Assembly: GCF_031458075.1 (NCBI RefSeq)
Contig: NZ_JAVDXT010000001.1
Location: forward strand, 1,116,001 to 1,180,000
Length of the DNA: 64,000 bases
Source of the DNA: Rhodoferax_B ferrireducens_A
GTDB lineage: Bacteria; Pseudomonadota; Gammaproteobacteria; Burkholderiales; Burkholderiaceae_C
Direction of reading: 5' to 3'
Shown: in pieces, positions 39,745-47,748 of the stretch
How positions within the stretch are numbered: position 1 is the first letter of the stretch
Layout: each line of letters opens with the position of its first letter
Position numbers and translations under genes: made by a program
The notes under the pieces: generated by a model
Told to the model about the DNA's origin: nothing
What the model saw: the letters and a program-made list of their open reading frames with translations, nothing else
Databases searched by the model: none

Positions 39745-42384
39745 ATGGAAAACACCAATACCTTCCCCACGGTGCAGCTGCAGGTCGGCGCACAGGACCT
39801 GCGGGTCATCGATTTACAAGGCTTGTTTGGCGCCCGCCTGCGGGCCTTGCCGGTGGTGCTGCGCCTGCTGCTGGAAAACGTTTTGCGCCATATGCAGGGC
39901 CGCGAACGCGAGGCCGCCGTGGCCGCCTTGCTGGCCTGGCTGGACAGCGGCAGCAGCGAGGCCGAGATCGCCTTCCAGCCGGGCCGGGTGCTGATGCACG
40001 ACACCACCAGCACCCCCGCGCTGGTGGACATCGCCGCCATGCGCAATGCGCTGGACGAAGCCGGCGTAGACCCCATGCTGCTGAACCCGGGCCTGCCGGT
40101 GGATGTGTCGGTAGACCATTCGCTGGCGGTCGAGGTCTATGCCCAGGCCGACGCGGCGACGCTGAACCTGCAGCACGAGATCCGCCGCAATGCCGAGCGC
40201 TACCGCTTTCTGCGCTGGGCTTCGCAGTCGCTGGACCGGGTGCGGGTGCACCCCCCGGGCACCGGCATCATGCACACCATCAACCTGGAGCAGCTGGCGA
40301 CGGTGGTGACCACCGAGCAGCGCGACGGCGTGCTCTGGGCCGTGCCCGACATGATGATTGGCACCGACAGCCATACGCCTATGGTCAACGGCATCGGCGT
40401 GCTCGGCTGGGGCGTTGGCGGGCTGGAGGCGCAGACCGTGATGTTCGGCATGCCGACCATGCTGCGCATCCCCGATGTGATCGGCGTGCGCCTGAGCGGC
40501 GCCTTGCCCGCCGGCGTGCTGGCCACCGACCTGGCACTGACCGCCACCCAGCGCCTGCGCGCACTCGGCGTGTCGGGCGAGTTTGTCGAATACTTCGGCC
40601 CCGGCGTGGCTACGCTGAGCGCCGGCGAGCGCGCCGTGGTGGCGAACATGGCGCCCGAATACGGCGCCACCACCGGCTTCTTCGCGGTCGACGCGCACAC
40701 GCTGGACTACCTGCGCGCCACCGGCCGCAGCGAGGCCCATATCGCGCTGGTCGAGGCCTATTGCCGGCACGCGGGCCTGTGGTTCGACCCTGCTGCCACG
40801 CCGCGCTACACCCGGGTGCTCGACATCGACCTGGGCGCCATCGGCATGCACATCGCCGGCCCGCGCCGCCCGCAGGATCTGATGGACTATGGCGACAGCG
40901 CCAAGGCCCTGGCGGCGCTGCAGTTCCAGCCGCAGCCCGGCGGCCCGCTGCCGGCCCACCCGGTGGCGCTGGCGGCCATCACCAGCTGCACCAATACCTC
41001 CGACCCTTCGCTGCTGATCGCCGCCGGTTTGGTGGCGCGCAAGGCGCGCGCGCTGGGCCTGGCCGTGCCGGCCTGGGTCAAGACCTCGCTGGGGCCGGGC
41101 TCGCCGGCCGCGGCCAGCTACCTGCAGCGTGCCGGCCTGCTGGCCGACCTGGATGCGGTGGGCTTCGGCATCGTCGGCTATGGCTGCACCACCTGCATCG
41201 GCAACCCCGGTCCCTTGACTGCGCCGATCCGCACAGCCCAGGAGGCCGGCCAGAGCAAGGCCGTCGCCATCCTGTCGGGCAACCGCAATTTCCCCGGCCG
41301 GGTGCACCCGGACATCGAGCTCAGCTTCATCATGTCGCCGCCGCTGGTGGTGGTGTTTGGCCTGGCCGGCGACGCGGCCCGCAATCTGCGCGACCAGCCG
41401 GTGCAGGTGACGGCCGACGGTCGCAGCATCTGGCTGCACGACCTGTGGCCGACGCGCGCGGAAATCGCCGAGCACCTGGCCCTGGGCGCCGATCCGGCGG
41501 ACTACAAAAAAGACTTCGCCATCGCCAGCCAGAACCCGCTGTGGTTTGGGCTGCAGGCGCCGCAGACCCCGCTGTTCCCCTGGGACCCGGCCTCTACCGC
41601 TCTGCGCCGGCCGCCGTTCGCCTCGGTCGCGTCGGTCGCGTCCGGCAGCCAGCTGGGCAGCTACCAGGCTTATCCGCTGCTGGTGCTGGGCGACGACATC
41701 ACCACCGACCATATTTCGCCGGCCAGCGCCATCCCGCCCGACAGCCTGGTGGCGGACTTTCTGGTGGCGCGCGGCGCCGACCGGCAGGACCTGAACGTGT
41801 TCGCCTCGCGGCGCGGCAACTGGGAGGTGATGCTGCGCGCGGCCTTCCACAACAAGACGCTGAAGAACCTGCTGGCGCCGGGCGCACCGGTAGCCCACAC
41901 CCTGCACGTGCCCAGCGGCGATGTGCAACCCATCTGGGATGTGGCGCAGCGCTACCGCGATGCCGGCCAGTCTGTGGTGCTGGTGGCGGGTGAGCGCTAT
42001 GGCACCGGCTCGTCGCGCGACTGGGCCGCCAAAGGCCAGCGCCTGCTGGGCATACGCGCGGTGCTGGCCATGGGTTTCGAGCGCATCCACCGCTCTAACC
42101 TGATCGGCATGGGCATACTGCCGCTGCGTTTTCCGGCCGGCGTCGGCCCACAGACCCTGCAGCTGCAGCCCGGCGACCGCATCGAGGTGGTTGCGCCCGC
42201 CGAAGCCCTGGCGCCGCGCTGCACGGTTGCGGTGCGTGTGCTGCGCGCCAACGGCAGCGAGGAGTCGCTGCAGGCCACGGCCGCCATCGAGACCCAGCTG
42301 GAGCTGGAGCTGCTGCGCAGCGGCGGCGTGATCCCGCTGATCCTGGGCAAGACGATTGCCGAGCAGCAGGCTCTGGCCGGCTAG
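39745..42384 (+). CDS. aconitase-family hydratase (AcnA-like paralogue)
   Basis: 879 residues from the ATG at 39745; an ATG at 39709 lies inside the palindrome and is not preferred. Iron-sulfur ligands are present in ITSCTNTSDP and YGCTTCIGNPGPL, and substrate residues in VGTDSHTPMVNGIGVLG and ERYGTGSSRDWAAKG. Domain 4 follows after DDITTDHISPASAI. The size and layout are AcnA-like. Its position with its own GntR regulator, receptors and lactonase points to a special role on a tricarboxylate or substituted aconitate, rather than the citric acid cycle. Confidence 0.85.
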   Translation: MENTNTFPTVQLQVGAQDLRVIDLQGLFGARLRALPVVLRLLLENVLRHMQGREREAAVAALLAWLDSGSSEAEIAFQPGRVLMHDTTSTPALVDIAAMRNALDEAGVDPMLLNPGLPVDVSVDHSLAVEVYAQADAATLNLQHEIRRNAERYRFLRWASQSLDRVRVHPPGTGIMHTINLEQLATVVTTEQRDGVLWAVPDMMIGTDSHTPMVNGIGVLGWGVGGLEAQTVMFGMPTMLRIPDVIGVRLSGALPAGVLATDLALTATQRLRALGVSGEFVEYFGPGVATLSAGERAVVANMAPEYGATTGFFAVDAHTLDYLRATGRSEAHIALVEAYCRHAGLWFDPAATPRYTRVLDIDLGAIGMHIAGPRRPQDLMDYGDSAKALAALQFQPQPGGPLPAHPVALAAITSCTNTSDPSLLIAAGLVARKARALGLAVPAWVKTSLGPGSPAAASYLQRAGLLADLDAVGFGIVGYGCTTCIGNPGPLTAPIRTAQEAGQSKAVAILSGNRNFPGRVHPDIELSFIMSPPLVVVFGLAGDAARNLRDQPVQVTADGRSIWLHDLWPTRAEIAEHLALGADPADYKKDFAIASQNPLWFGLQAPQTPLFPWDPASTALRRPPFASVASVASGSQLGSYQAYPLLVLGDDITTDHISPASAIPPDSLVADFLVARGADRQDLNVFASRRGNWEVMLRAAFHNKTLKNLLAPGAPVAHTLHVPSGDVQPIWDVAQRYRDAGQSVVLVAGERYGTGSSRDWAAKGQRLLGIRAVLAMGFERIHRSNLIGMGILPLRFPAGVGPQTLQLQPGDRIEVVAPAEALAPRCTVAVRVLRANGSEESLQATAAIETQLELELLRSGGVIPLILGKTIAEQQALAG

Positions 42385-42453
42385 CCGAGGATGGGGCCGG
42401 CCATGCCACCGCACGCCAAGCACTGCCCTGGGCAGGATGGGACAATCTTGGCC

Positions 42454-43395
42454 ATGAAACCCGCTGCCTCCATTCCTGCCCAGATACTCACCCTGATCCA
42501 GACCGAGGACTGGCCCGTGGGCAGCCATTTGCGCGCCCAGGCCCTGGCCGACCGGCTGCGGGTATCGCGTTCGCCGGTCAACGAGGCCTTGCAGCTGTTG
42601 GAAGACAAGGGCGTACTGCTGCGCGAGCGCAACCGCGGCTATTTTCTGGCCCGGGCCGGCGCCGAGCTGCCGGCCGAGCTGCTGCAGGAGCTGGGCGGCG
42701 ATGCCGCCGACGCCAGCGTCACCGCCTACTTCAAGATCGCCGAAGACCATCTGCAGGGGCGGCTGCCCGATTCCTGCTCGGAGGCCTCGCTCAAGGCCCG
42801 CTACCAGCTGTCGCCCGCGCAGCTGAAGACGGTGCTGAACCGCATCGCCCAGGAGGGCTGGGCCGAGCGCAACCCCGCCTATGGCTGGACCTTTTCCTCC
42901 ATGCTGACCACGCCGGACAGCCTGCTCAAGTCTTACCGGCTGCGCCTGGCGCTGGAGCCGGCGGCCTTGCTGGAGCCCGGCTACCGGCTGGACAAGCAGG
43001 TGCTGGCCCGCTGCCGCGCGGCCGAGCAGCACTTGCTGGACGGCGGCATCGCCACCGCCACGGCCGACCAGTTGCACGACCGCGGCGTGCTGTTCCACGA
43101 GTCGCTGGTCGAGGCCTCGGGCAATGCGTTTTTTGTCGACACCATCCGCCGCGTGAACCGGGTGCGGCGCCTGCTGTCCTACCGCTCCATGCGCGACCGC
43201 AGCCGCTATGTAGAGCATTGCCAGCAGCACCTGGAGATCCTGCAGCTGCTGGAGCACGAGCGCAATGACGAGGCCTCGGCCGCGATGCGCGAGCACCTGG
43301 GCAGCACGCTGCGCAATCTGGAGCGCATCAGCGACCTGCTGCAGACCGAGCCCGCCACTCCCTCCGTTGATCCTGTTTTAGCCACTACCCGCTGA
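42454..43395 (+). CDS. GntR family regulator with two predicted winged-helix regions
   Basis: 313 residues from the ATG at 42454. The N-terminal winged helix has LRAQALADRLRVSRSPVNEALQLLEDKGVLLRE. A second helix-turn-helix-like stretch follows at about 95-145, LPDSCSEASLKARYQLSPAQLKTVLNRIAQEGWAER, and then an FCD-type helical effector domain (SYRLRLALEPAALLEPGY, and HDRGVLFHESLVEASGN). Two winged-helix regions are uncommon for GntR proteins of the FadR branch. It lies between the aconitase paralogue and the binding-protein-like gene and probably controls both; the effector is likely the pathway acid. Confidence 0.8.
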   Translation: MKPAASIPAQILTLIQTEDWPVGSHLRAQALADRLRVSRSPVNEALQLLEDKGVLLRERNRGYFLARAGAELPAELLQELGGDAADASVTAYFKIAEDHLQGRLPDSCSEASLKARYQLSPAQLKTVLNRIAQEGWAERNPAYGWTFSSMLTTPDSLLKSYRLRLALEPAALLEPGYRLDKQVLARCRAAEQHLLDGGIATATADQLHDRGVLFHESLVEASGNAFFVDTIRRVNRVRRLLSYRSMRDRSRYVEHCQQHLEILQLLEHERNDEASAAMREHLGSTLRNLERISDLLQTEPATPSVDPVLATTR

Positions 43396-43405
43396 GAGAA
43401 AAACC

Positions 43406-44143
43406 ATGACTGTTTCCTCCGACCTCATCGCCAGTTTCGCGCCCACCGGCACGCTGAGGGCCTCAATCAACGTGGGCAACCCGATTCTGGCCAACCTCGA
43501 CGCCAACGGCCAGCCGTTTGGCGTGTCCATCGACCTGGCGCGCGGCTTTGCCCAGCTGCTGGGCGTAGGCATAGAACTGGTGGTGTTCGATGCCGCCGGC
43601 AAGTCGGTCGAGGCAGTAACCCAGGAGCAGGCCGATTTCGGCTTCTTTGCGGAGGACCCGGTGCGCGGCGCCGGCATCGCCTTTACCGCGCCCTATGTGC
43701 TGATCGAAGGCGCCTACCTGGTGCGCGAGGATTCGCCCATCACCGACAACGCCGAGGTGGACCGCGCGGGCAACCGCGTGGTGGTCGGCAAAGGCAGCGC
43801 CTACGACCTGCACCTGAGCCGCGAAATCCAACACGCCGAGATCCTGCGCGCACCCACATCGCCTGCCGTGGTCGACACCTTTATCGCCCAGGGCGCCGAG
43901 GTGGCGGCCGGCGTCAAGCAGCAGCTGCAGGCCGATGCGCGCCGCCTGCCTGGCCTGCGCCTGCTGCCCGGCCGCTTCATGGTGATCCAGCAGGCCATGG
44001 GCCTGCCCAAGGGCCGCGGCGCAGCCGCCGCCCAGCTGCTGCACCGCTATGTGGAAGACATGAAGGCCAGCGGCTTCGTCGCCGATGCCTTGCTGCGCCA
44101 TGGCATCCAGGGCGCGTCGGTGGCGCCAGCCGCGCAGCCATGA
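43406..44143 (+). CDS. SBP_bac_3-like protein without signal peptide
   Basis: 245 residues with the fold of amino-acid-type binding proteins. TGTLRASINVGNPILANLDA, GQPFGVSIDLARGFAQLLGV, QADFGFFAEDPVRGAGIAFTAPYVLIEGAYLV and NRVVVGKGSAYDLHLSREI follow the family order. The start MTVSSDLIASFAPTG has no hydrophobic stretch, so the protein should stay in the cytoplasm. It may be a cytosolic enzyme (the cyclohexadienyl dehydratase branch also has this fold) or a soluble sensor. It is 10 bases after the GntR gene and overlaps the lactonase start by ATGA. Confidence 0.72.
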   Translation: MTVSSDLIASFAPTGTLRASINVGNPILANLDANGQPFGVSIDLARGFAQLLGVGIELVVFDAAGKSVEAVTQEQADFGFFAEDPVRGAGIAFTAPYVLIEGAYLVREDSPITDNAEVDRAGNRVVVGKGSAYDLHLSREIQHAEILRAPTSPAVVDTFIAQGAEVAAGVKQQLQADARRLPGLRLLPGRFMVIQQAMGLPKGRGAAAAQLLHRYVEDMKASGFVADALLRHGIQGASVAPAAQP

Positions 44144-45276
44144 GCGCAGCGCCGGGCCGCTCCCAAGCCAGCTCGCACCGCAGTGCGCAGCACGAAGGTA
44201 CTCCAGTGGGCGCAAAGCTGTACGCCTACGTCGGCTCGCGCACCACCCGCGAACGCAATGCGCGCGGCGAGGGCATCAGCGTCTACCGCGTGGATCCGGC
44301 GCTGGGCCGGCTGGAGCGGGTGCAGCTGGTGTCGGACCTGGTGAATCCGTCCTTTCTGGCGTTGAACCAGCGGCGCGATCGGCTGTATGCGGTGCATGGC
44401 GATGGCCACGAGCTCAGCGTGTTCAGCGTCGATCCGGACAACGGCTGCCTGCAGTGGCTGCAGCGGCAGGACTGCGGCGGCCGCAACCCGGTGCACCTGG
44501 CGCTGGACGCGAGCGAGAAGTTTCTATTGGTGTCCGACCACCTGGGCCAGCAGGGCGGCAGCCTGGTGGTGCTACCGGTGGCCGAGGACGGCCGCCTGGG
44601 CGCGGTGCAGCAGCGCGTACCCATGGTCGGACCGCCCGGCCCGCACCGGCACGAGCAGCCGTTCGCCAAGCCGCATTTCAACCCCTTTGACCCCAGCGGC
44701 CGCTTCGTGGCCGTGCCCGACAAGGGGCTGGACCGGGTGTTTGTGTTCGATTTCACCCAGGGCCAGCTGGTGCCGGCGGCCCAGCCCTGGCTGCAGGCGC
44801 GCGAAGGCGCCGGGCCACGCCACATCGTGTTCCACCCGCAGGCGCCGTATGCCTATGTGGTCAACGAGCTGGATTCGACGGTCACGGCCTGCCACTTCGA
44901 CACTGCCAGCGGGGCGCTGCGTGCGCTGCAGATCGTCTCGTCGCTGCCCGACAGCTATACCGGCAACAGCCGGGCTTCGGAGATTGCGCTGTCGCCCGAC
45001 GGCCGCACGCTGTACGCATCCAACCGCGGCTACGACAGCATCGCGGCGTTTCGCGTCGACACCGCCACTGGCCGGCTTACCTGGCTGGAAGCCACCCCCT
45101 CGCAAGGCCAGACCCCGCGCTTCTTCGCCATCGCCCCCGACGGCCGCCACATGTTTGTGCTCAATGAAGACAGCGACAGCATCGTCACGTTTGCCATCGA
45201 TGCGGCCAGCGGCCGGCTGCTACCCACCCAGACCCGCGAGCCCTGCGGCAGCCCGGTGTGCCTGGTGTTTGGTTAA
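44140..45276 (+). CDS. lactonase family protein (6-phosphogluconolactonase-like beta propeller)
   Basis: 378 residues forming a seven-bladed propeller. Repeated blades are seen as GISVYRVDPALGRLERVQLVSDL, LSVFSVDPDNGCLQWLQRQD, VFVFDFTQGQLVP, VTACHFDTASGALRAL and IVTFAIDAASGRLLP. The active-site region PFAKPHFNPFDPSGRF has the conserved H-x-N/H surroundings of the YbhE/Pgl family. There is no signal peptide, so it acts in the cytoplasm. It probably opens a lactone formed in the pathway of the neighbouring aconitase paralogue. Its ATG overlaps the stop of the previous gene, indicating tight coupling. Confidence 0.85.
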   Translation: MSAAPGRSQASSHRSAQHEGTPVGAKLYAYVGSRTTRERNARGEGISVYRVDPALGRLERVQLVSDLVNPSFLALNQRRDRLYAVHGDGHELSVFSVDPDNGCLQWLQRQDCGGRNPVHLALDASEKFLLVSDHLGQQGGSLVVLPVAEDGRLGAVQQRVPMVGPPGPHRHEQPFAKPHFNPFDPSGRFVAVPDKGLDRVFVFDFTQGQLVPAAQPWLQAREGAGPRHIVFHPQAPYAYVVNELDSTVTACHFDTASGALRALQIVSSLPDSYTGNSRASEIALSPDGRTLYASNRGYDSIAAFRVDTATGRLTWLEATPSQGQTPRFFAIAPDGRHMFVLNEDSDSIVTFAIDAASGRLLPTQTREPCGSPVCLVFG

Positions 45277-45282
45277 ACGATA

Positions 45283-45350
45283 TTGCTATGGAATAAATAG
45301 CTGCTTGCGCTGGTGGAGTATGCGCCAGAGTCTTGTTTGGCTTGATTTTT
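45283..45350 (+). repeat. interspersed palindromic repeat, copy 11
   Basis: Begins TTGCTATGGAATAAATAGCT, then GCGCTGGTGGAGTATGCGCC, with a tail TTGTTTGGCTTGATTTTTGG. It follows the lactonase stop by seven bases. The tail is nearly identical to that of copy 12. Confidence 0.88.
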
Positions 45351-45526
45351 GGAGCCAGACTGGCTGGGCTACTCCACTTGATTTGCCCTAAGGCACACAA
45401 TAGGGCGAGTGCTGGCTAAGAAGATTCAGCCATGCCGGATCGCCGGACGACCGAACGCCCAAGAAGGGGCAATGGCGCCGGTTTTACTGTGTTGTTCCGC
45501 AGCGGTTGACGCGAAGGATGGTGCGT

Positions 45527-45835
45527 ATGCATTCTCATGCCAACGATGGGGCGGTAGAAAATTGGCTGCTACGGGTGCGCGGCCGTGTGCAGGGCGTTGG
45601 GTACCGCGACGCCTGCATGCGGCAAGCACGAACGGTGGGCATCCGGGGATGGGTCCGCAATCGGGCCGACGGCTCCGTGGAAGTGACGCTCCAGGGTTCC
45701 CCGGACGATGTCGCGGCCATGACCGCCTGGCTGCGGGATGGCGTGCCGGGCGCGCTTGTCACGGACATGGACGCCACACGCGTGCACCCCCCGTTTCCGC
45801 ACCTCGACAGCTTCGACCGTTTGCCCACGCAGTAG
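45527..45835 (+). CDS. acyP: acylphosphatase
   Basis: 102 residues from the ATG at 45527, with GAAGGA nine bases upstream; ATG 45518 is an alternative. The signature LRVRGRVQGVGYRDACMRQA carries the catalytic Arg of the GxVQGVxYR loop, and GWVRNRADGSVEVTLQG the catalytic Asn. It hydrolyses acyl phosphates such as acetyl or carbamoyl phosphate in the cytoplasm. It stands alone, with convergent neighbours on the right. The 176-base stretch between repeat copy 11 and this gene shows no other feature. Confidence 0.93.
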   Translation: MHSHANDGAVENWLLRVRGRVQGVGYRDACMRQARTVGIRGWVRNRADGSVEVTLQGSPDDVAAMTAWLRDGVPGALVTDMDATRVHPPFPHLDSFDRLPTQ

Positions 45836-45877
45836 CGGTACAGCGGGTGCTTCCATCTGGTGTTCTGCCCAATCTGG

Positions 45878-46771
45878 TCAGGAGGGCTGTTGCAAGCCCT
45901 GCAATCCGATTTTCTTGAAAAACGCATCCACGGTTGGCACCCAAACGGAAGCGTTCGGGCGTCCTTCGAAGAAGCTGTGCCCATCGCTGCCATAGGCTGG
46001 CACCATTTTTAGGTCCATGTCTACGCCTTTGGCTTGATAGGACTCGCCCAAGCGTTTCGCAAGCGCCGGACCGAAGAAGTGGTCATTCTCCGAATAGAAC
46101 CACAGCATGGGTATATGGGTCGTTCTGGCGTAGTGGCTGAAGGCATCCACCAGCTTGCCCTCGTTGCAGACATTGTCCGGCCCGCGTGAGCCGCGTCCGC
46201 CTGCAAAGTTGATCGTGCCAACGACACCCGCGGGGTTCTGGCTGGACAGGGCGAGCACGCCAAAGCCACCGGCGGATTTCCCAAGCAGCACCACGTGTTT
46301 TGCATCGACATAGGGCTGTGCGCGGCCGTATTCCAGTGCAGCATCGATGTCCTTGGCACTTTCGAGCCCGGCGCCGATGTAGTCGGGGTTGGCGCAGTTG
46401 AAATAGTTCTCGGCCCATGGCCCGTCGGAGCCGCCATAGCCGCGACGCAAGGTGTGGATCACCACGAAGCCCCGCCGGGCAAAGAGCTGGGCCTGCCAGG
46501 CGTAGTTGTTCTTCATCGCCGCAAAGTCGGCCTGGGACCGTGGCGTGCCATGGTTGATGAGCAACAGCGGAAACGGCCCGTCGCCCTCGGGCTTGTATTC
46601 GGTGGCGGACAGCTGGATGTGCGAATCGCTGAGCATGCCTTTCACCGTCATCGGGATCTTGATCTCCCGCACGGCAATGTCGGCCAGCGCCGAGGTCGCC
46701 GCGAATGCTGTCAACAGCAGTGCCACCATGCCCCACAGGGCCCGGAGAAAGAGAGGGCTTCGAATATTCAT
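45878..46771 (-). CDS. secreted alpha/beta hydrolase
   Basis: 297 residues with a signal peptide ending around ATSALADIA near residue 32. The oxyanion strand is PLLLINHGTPRS, the nucleophile elbow is VVLLGKSAGGFGVLAL (GxSxGG), the acid is likely Asp in WFYSENDHFFG, and the His is in GSDGHSFFEG. This is the dipeptidyl-peptidase/dienelactone-like branch. Substrate unknown; a peptidase or carboxylesterase in the periplasm is plausible. The gene is not tightly linked to its neighbours. Confidence 0.83.
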   Translation of the reverse strand: MNIRSPLFLRALWGMVALLLTAFAATSALADIAVREIKIPMTVKGMLSDSHIQLSATEYKPEGDGPFPLLLINHGTPRSQADFAAMKNNYAWQAQLFARRGFVVIHTLRRGYGGSDGPWAENYFNCANPDYIGAGLESAKDIDAALEYGRAQPYVDAKHVVLLGKSAGGFGVLALSSQNPAGVVGTINFAGGRGSRGPDNVCNEGKLVDAFSHYARTTHIPMLWFYSENDHFFGPALAKRLGESYQAKGVDMDLKMVPAYGSDGHSFFEGRPNASVWVPTVDAFFKKIGLQGLQQPS

Positions 46772-46878
46772 GGTCGTCCAGTTACTTCTGGGTTGAGAAC
46801 GGCCGGCATGGCGTCAGCGAAACCGGCTCCAGGCGTCGACCTTCGATGCGCGTTGCTGCGAAAAGTTGCGTACCGTTG

Positions 46879-47538
46879 TCAGATGGCTCCCAGCCACTCC
46901 GCCACAAATTGGTCGCGAAAGCGGACAAGCAGCTGGACACGGGATTGCGCCAATTCCCGCCCCTCGGCCGTATTCATAGCCATCGGCAAGCGCAGGAGCT
47001 TGTTCTCGATGTGGTCGAGGGTATAACGCATATCGTCAAGCGTGCGGGCCTCGGCAAGCGGTTCGGTCGCATGCGCGAGGGAGCGGCCCAACTGACCTCC
47101 GATGTGGAACATGCGCGCCAGGCCCACGGCCCCTAAAGCGTCCAGACGATCGGCATCCTGCACGATCTTGGCTTCGATCGATCCAGGGCGTATCTGGGCG
47201 GAATAACTGTGCGCTTCGATGGCATGCACTACGCCAGCCAGCCGCTCTGGGGGAAATCCCAGCTTCGACAGCTGCGCTTCGGCCTGCAGGGCGGATAGTC
47301 GGGAGGCATTGCTACGGTCTGGGTGGTTCTTGGGCAAATTGACAAGATCGTGCAGGTAGCAGGCGGCCATCACCACCAGTTGATCTGCATCGGGATGCGT
47401 CACAAGGAGTATCTTGGCCGTTGCCCAAACCCTGTTCAAGTGGTTCAGGTCGTGTGCGCTGTCGCCGGCGTCACCGTGGGTAGCCAAGCGAACCAGTGGG
47501 GGGCGCCAGTAGTCGAGCAAGTCTTTCCAGTCTTTCAT
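46879..47538 (-). CDS. HD-domain phosphohydrolase, YedJ type
   Basis: 219 residues from the ATG at 47538; the frame extends 42 codons further to another ATG, but the family begins near MKDWKDLLDYW. The metal motif is H...HD...D: SAHDLNHLNRVWATA, ACYLHDLVNLPKNHP and IVQDADRLDALGAVGLARMF. The spacing and words match E. coli YedJ, a metal-dependent phosphohydrolase of unsettled physiological substrate. It reads toward the hydrolase gene with 107 bases between them. Confidence 0.87.
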   Translation of the reverse strand: MKDWKDLLDYWRPPLVRLATHGDAGDSAHDLNHLNRVWATAKILLVTHPDADQLVVMAACYLHDLVNLPKNHPDRSNASRLSALQAEAQLSKLGFPPERLAGVVHAIEAHSYSAQIRPGSIEAKIVQDADRLDALGAVGLARMFHIGGQLGRSLAHATEPLAEARTLDDMRYTLDHIENKLLRLPMAMNTAEGRELAQSRVQLLVRFRDQFVAEWLGAI

Positions 47539-47672
47539 GTGGCCAGGCAACCTTGAAAAAGTCAGTACGCCGCCATGCAAAGCATGGATCGGGAGGCAAC
47601 TGTCCATGTCTGCAGTGGGTCGAATTTTGCCTGAGGCTATGGCGTTACGTATGTGCCAGCCCATGGTGTAAA

Positions 47673-47745
47673 CGCTATTGAATAAGTAGCTGCTTGCGCA
47701 GGTGAAGTATGCGCTAAAGCCCTGTTTGGCTTGATTTCTAGAGCC
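47673..47745 (+). repeat. interspersed palindromic repeat, copy 12
   Basis: Begins CGCTATTGAATAAGTAGCTG, then TTGCGCAGGTGAAGTATGCGC, with a tail CTGTTTGGCTTGATTTCTAG. It lies between the HD gene and the MocR gene, 3 bases beyond the latter's stop codon. Confidence 0.88.
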
Positions 47746-47748
47746 GAC

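Noticed and set aside
39814..43296. very long reverse open frame (over 1100 codons) across the aconitase and GntR genes
   Set aside because: High-GC third positions on the other strand keep stops rare. Its composition is rich in His, Gln, Gly and Arg with no recognisable domains, and it is fully antisense to two clear genes.
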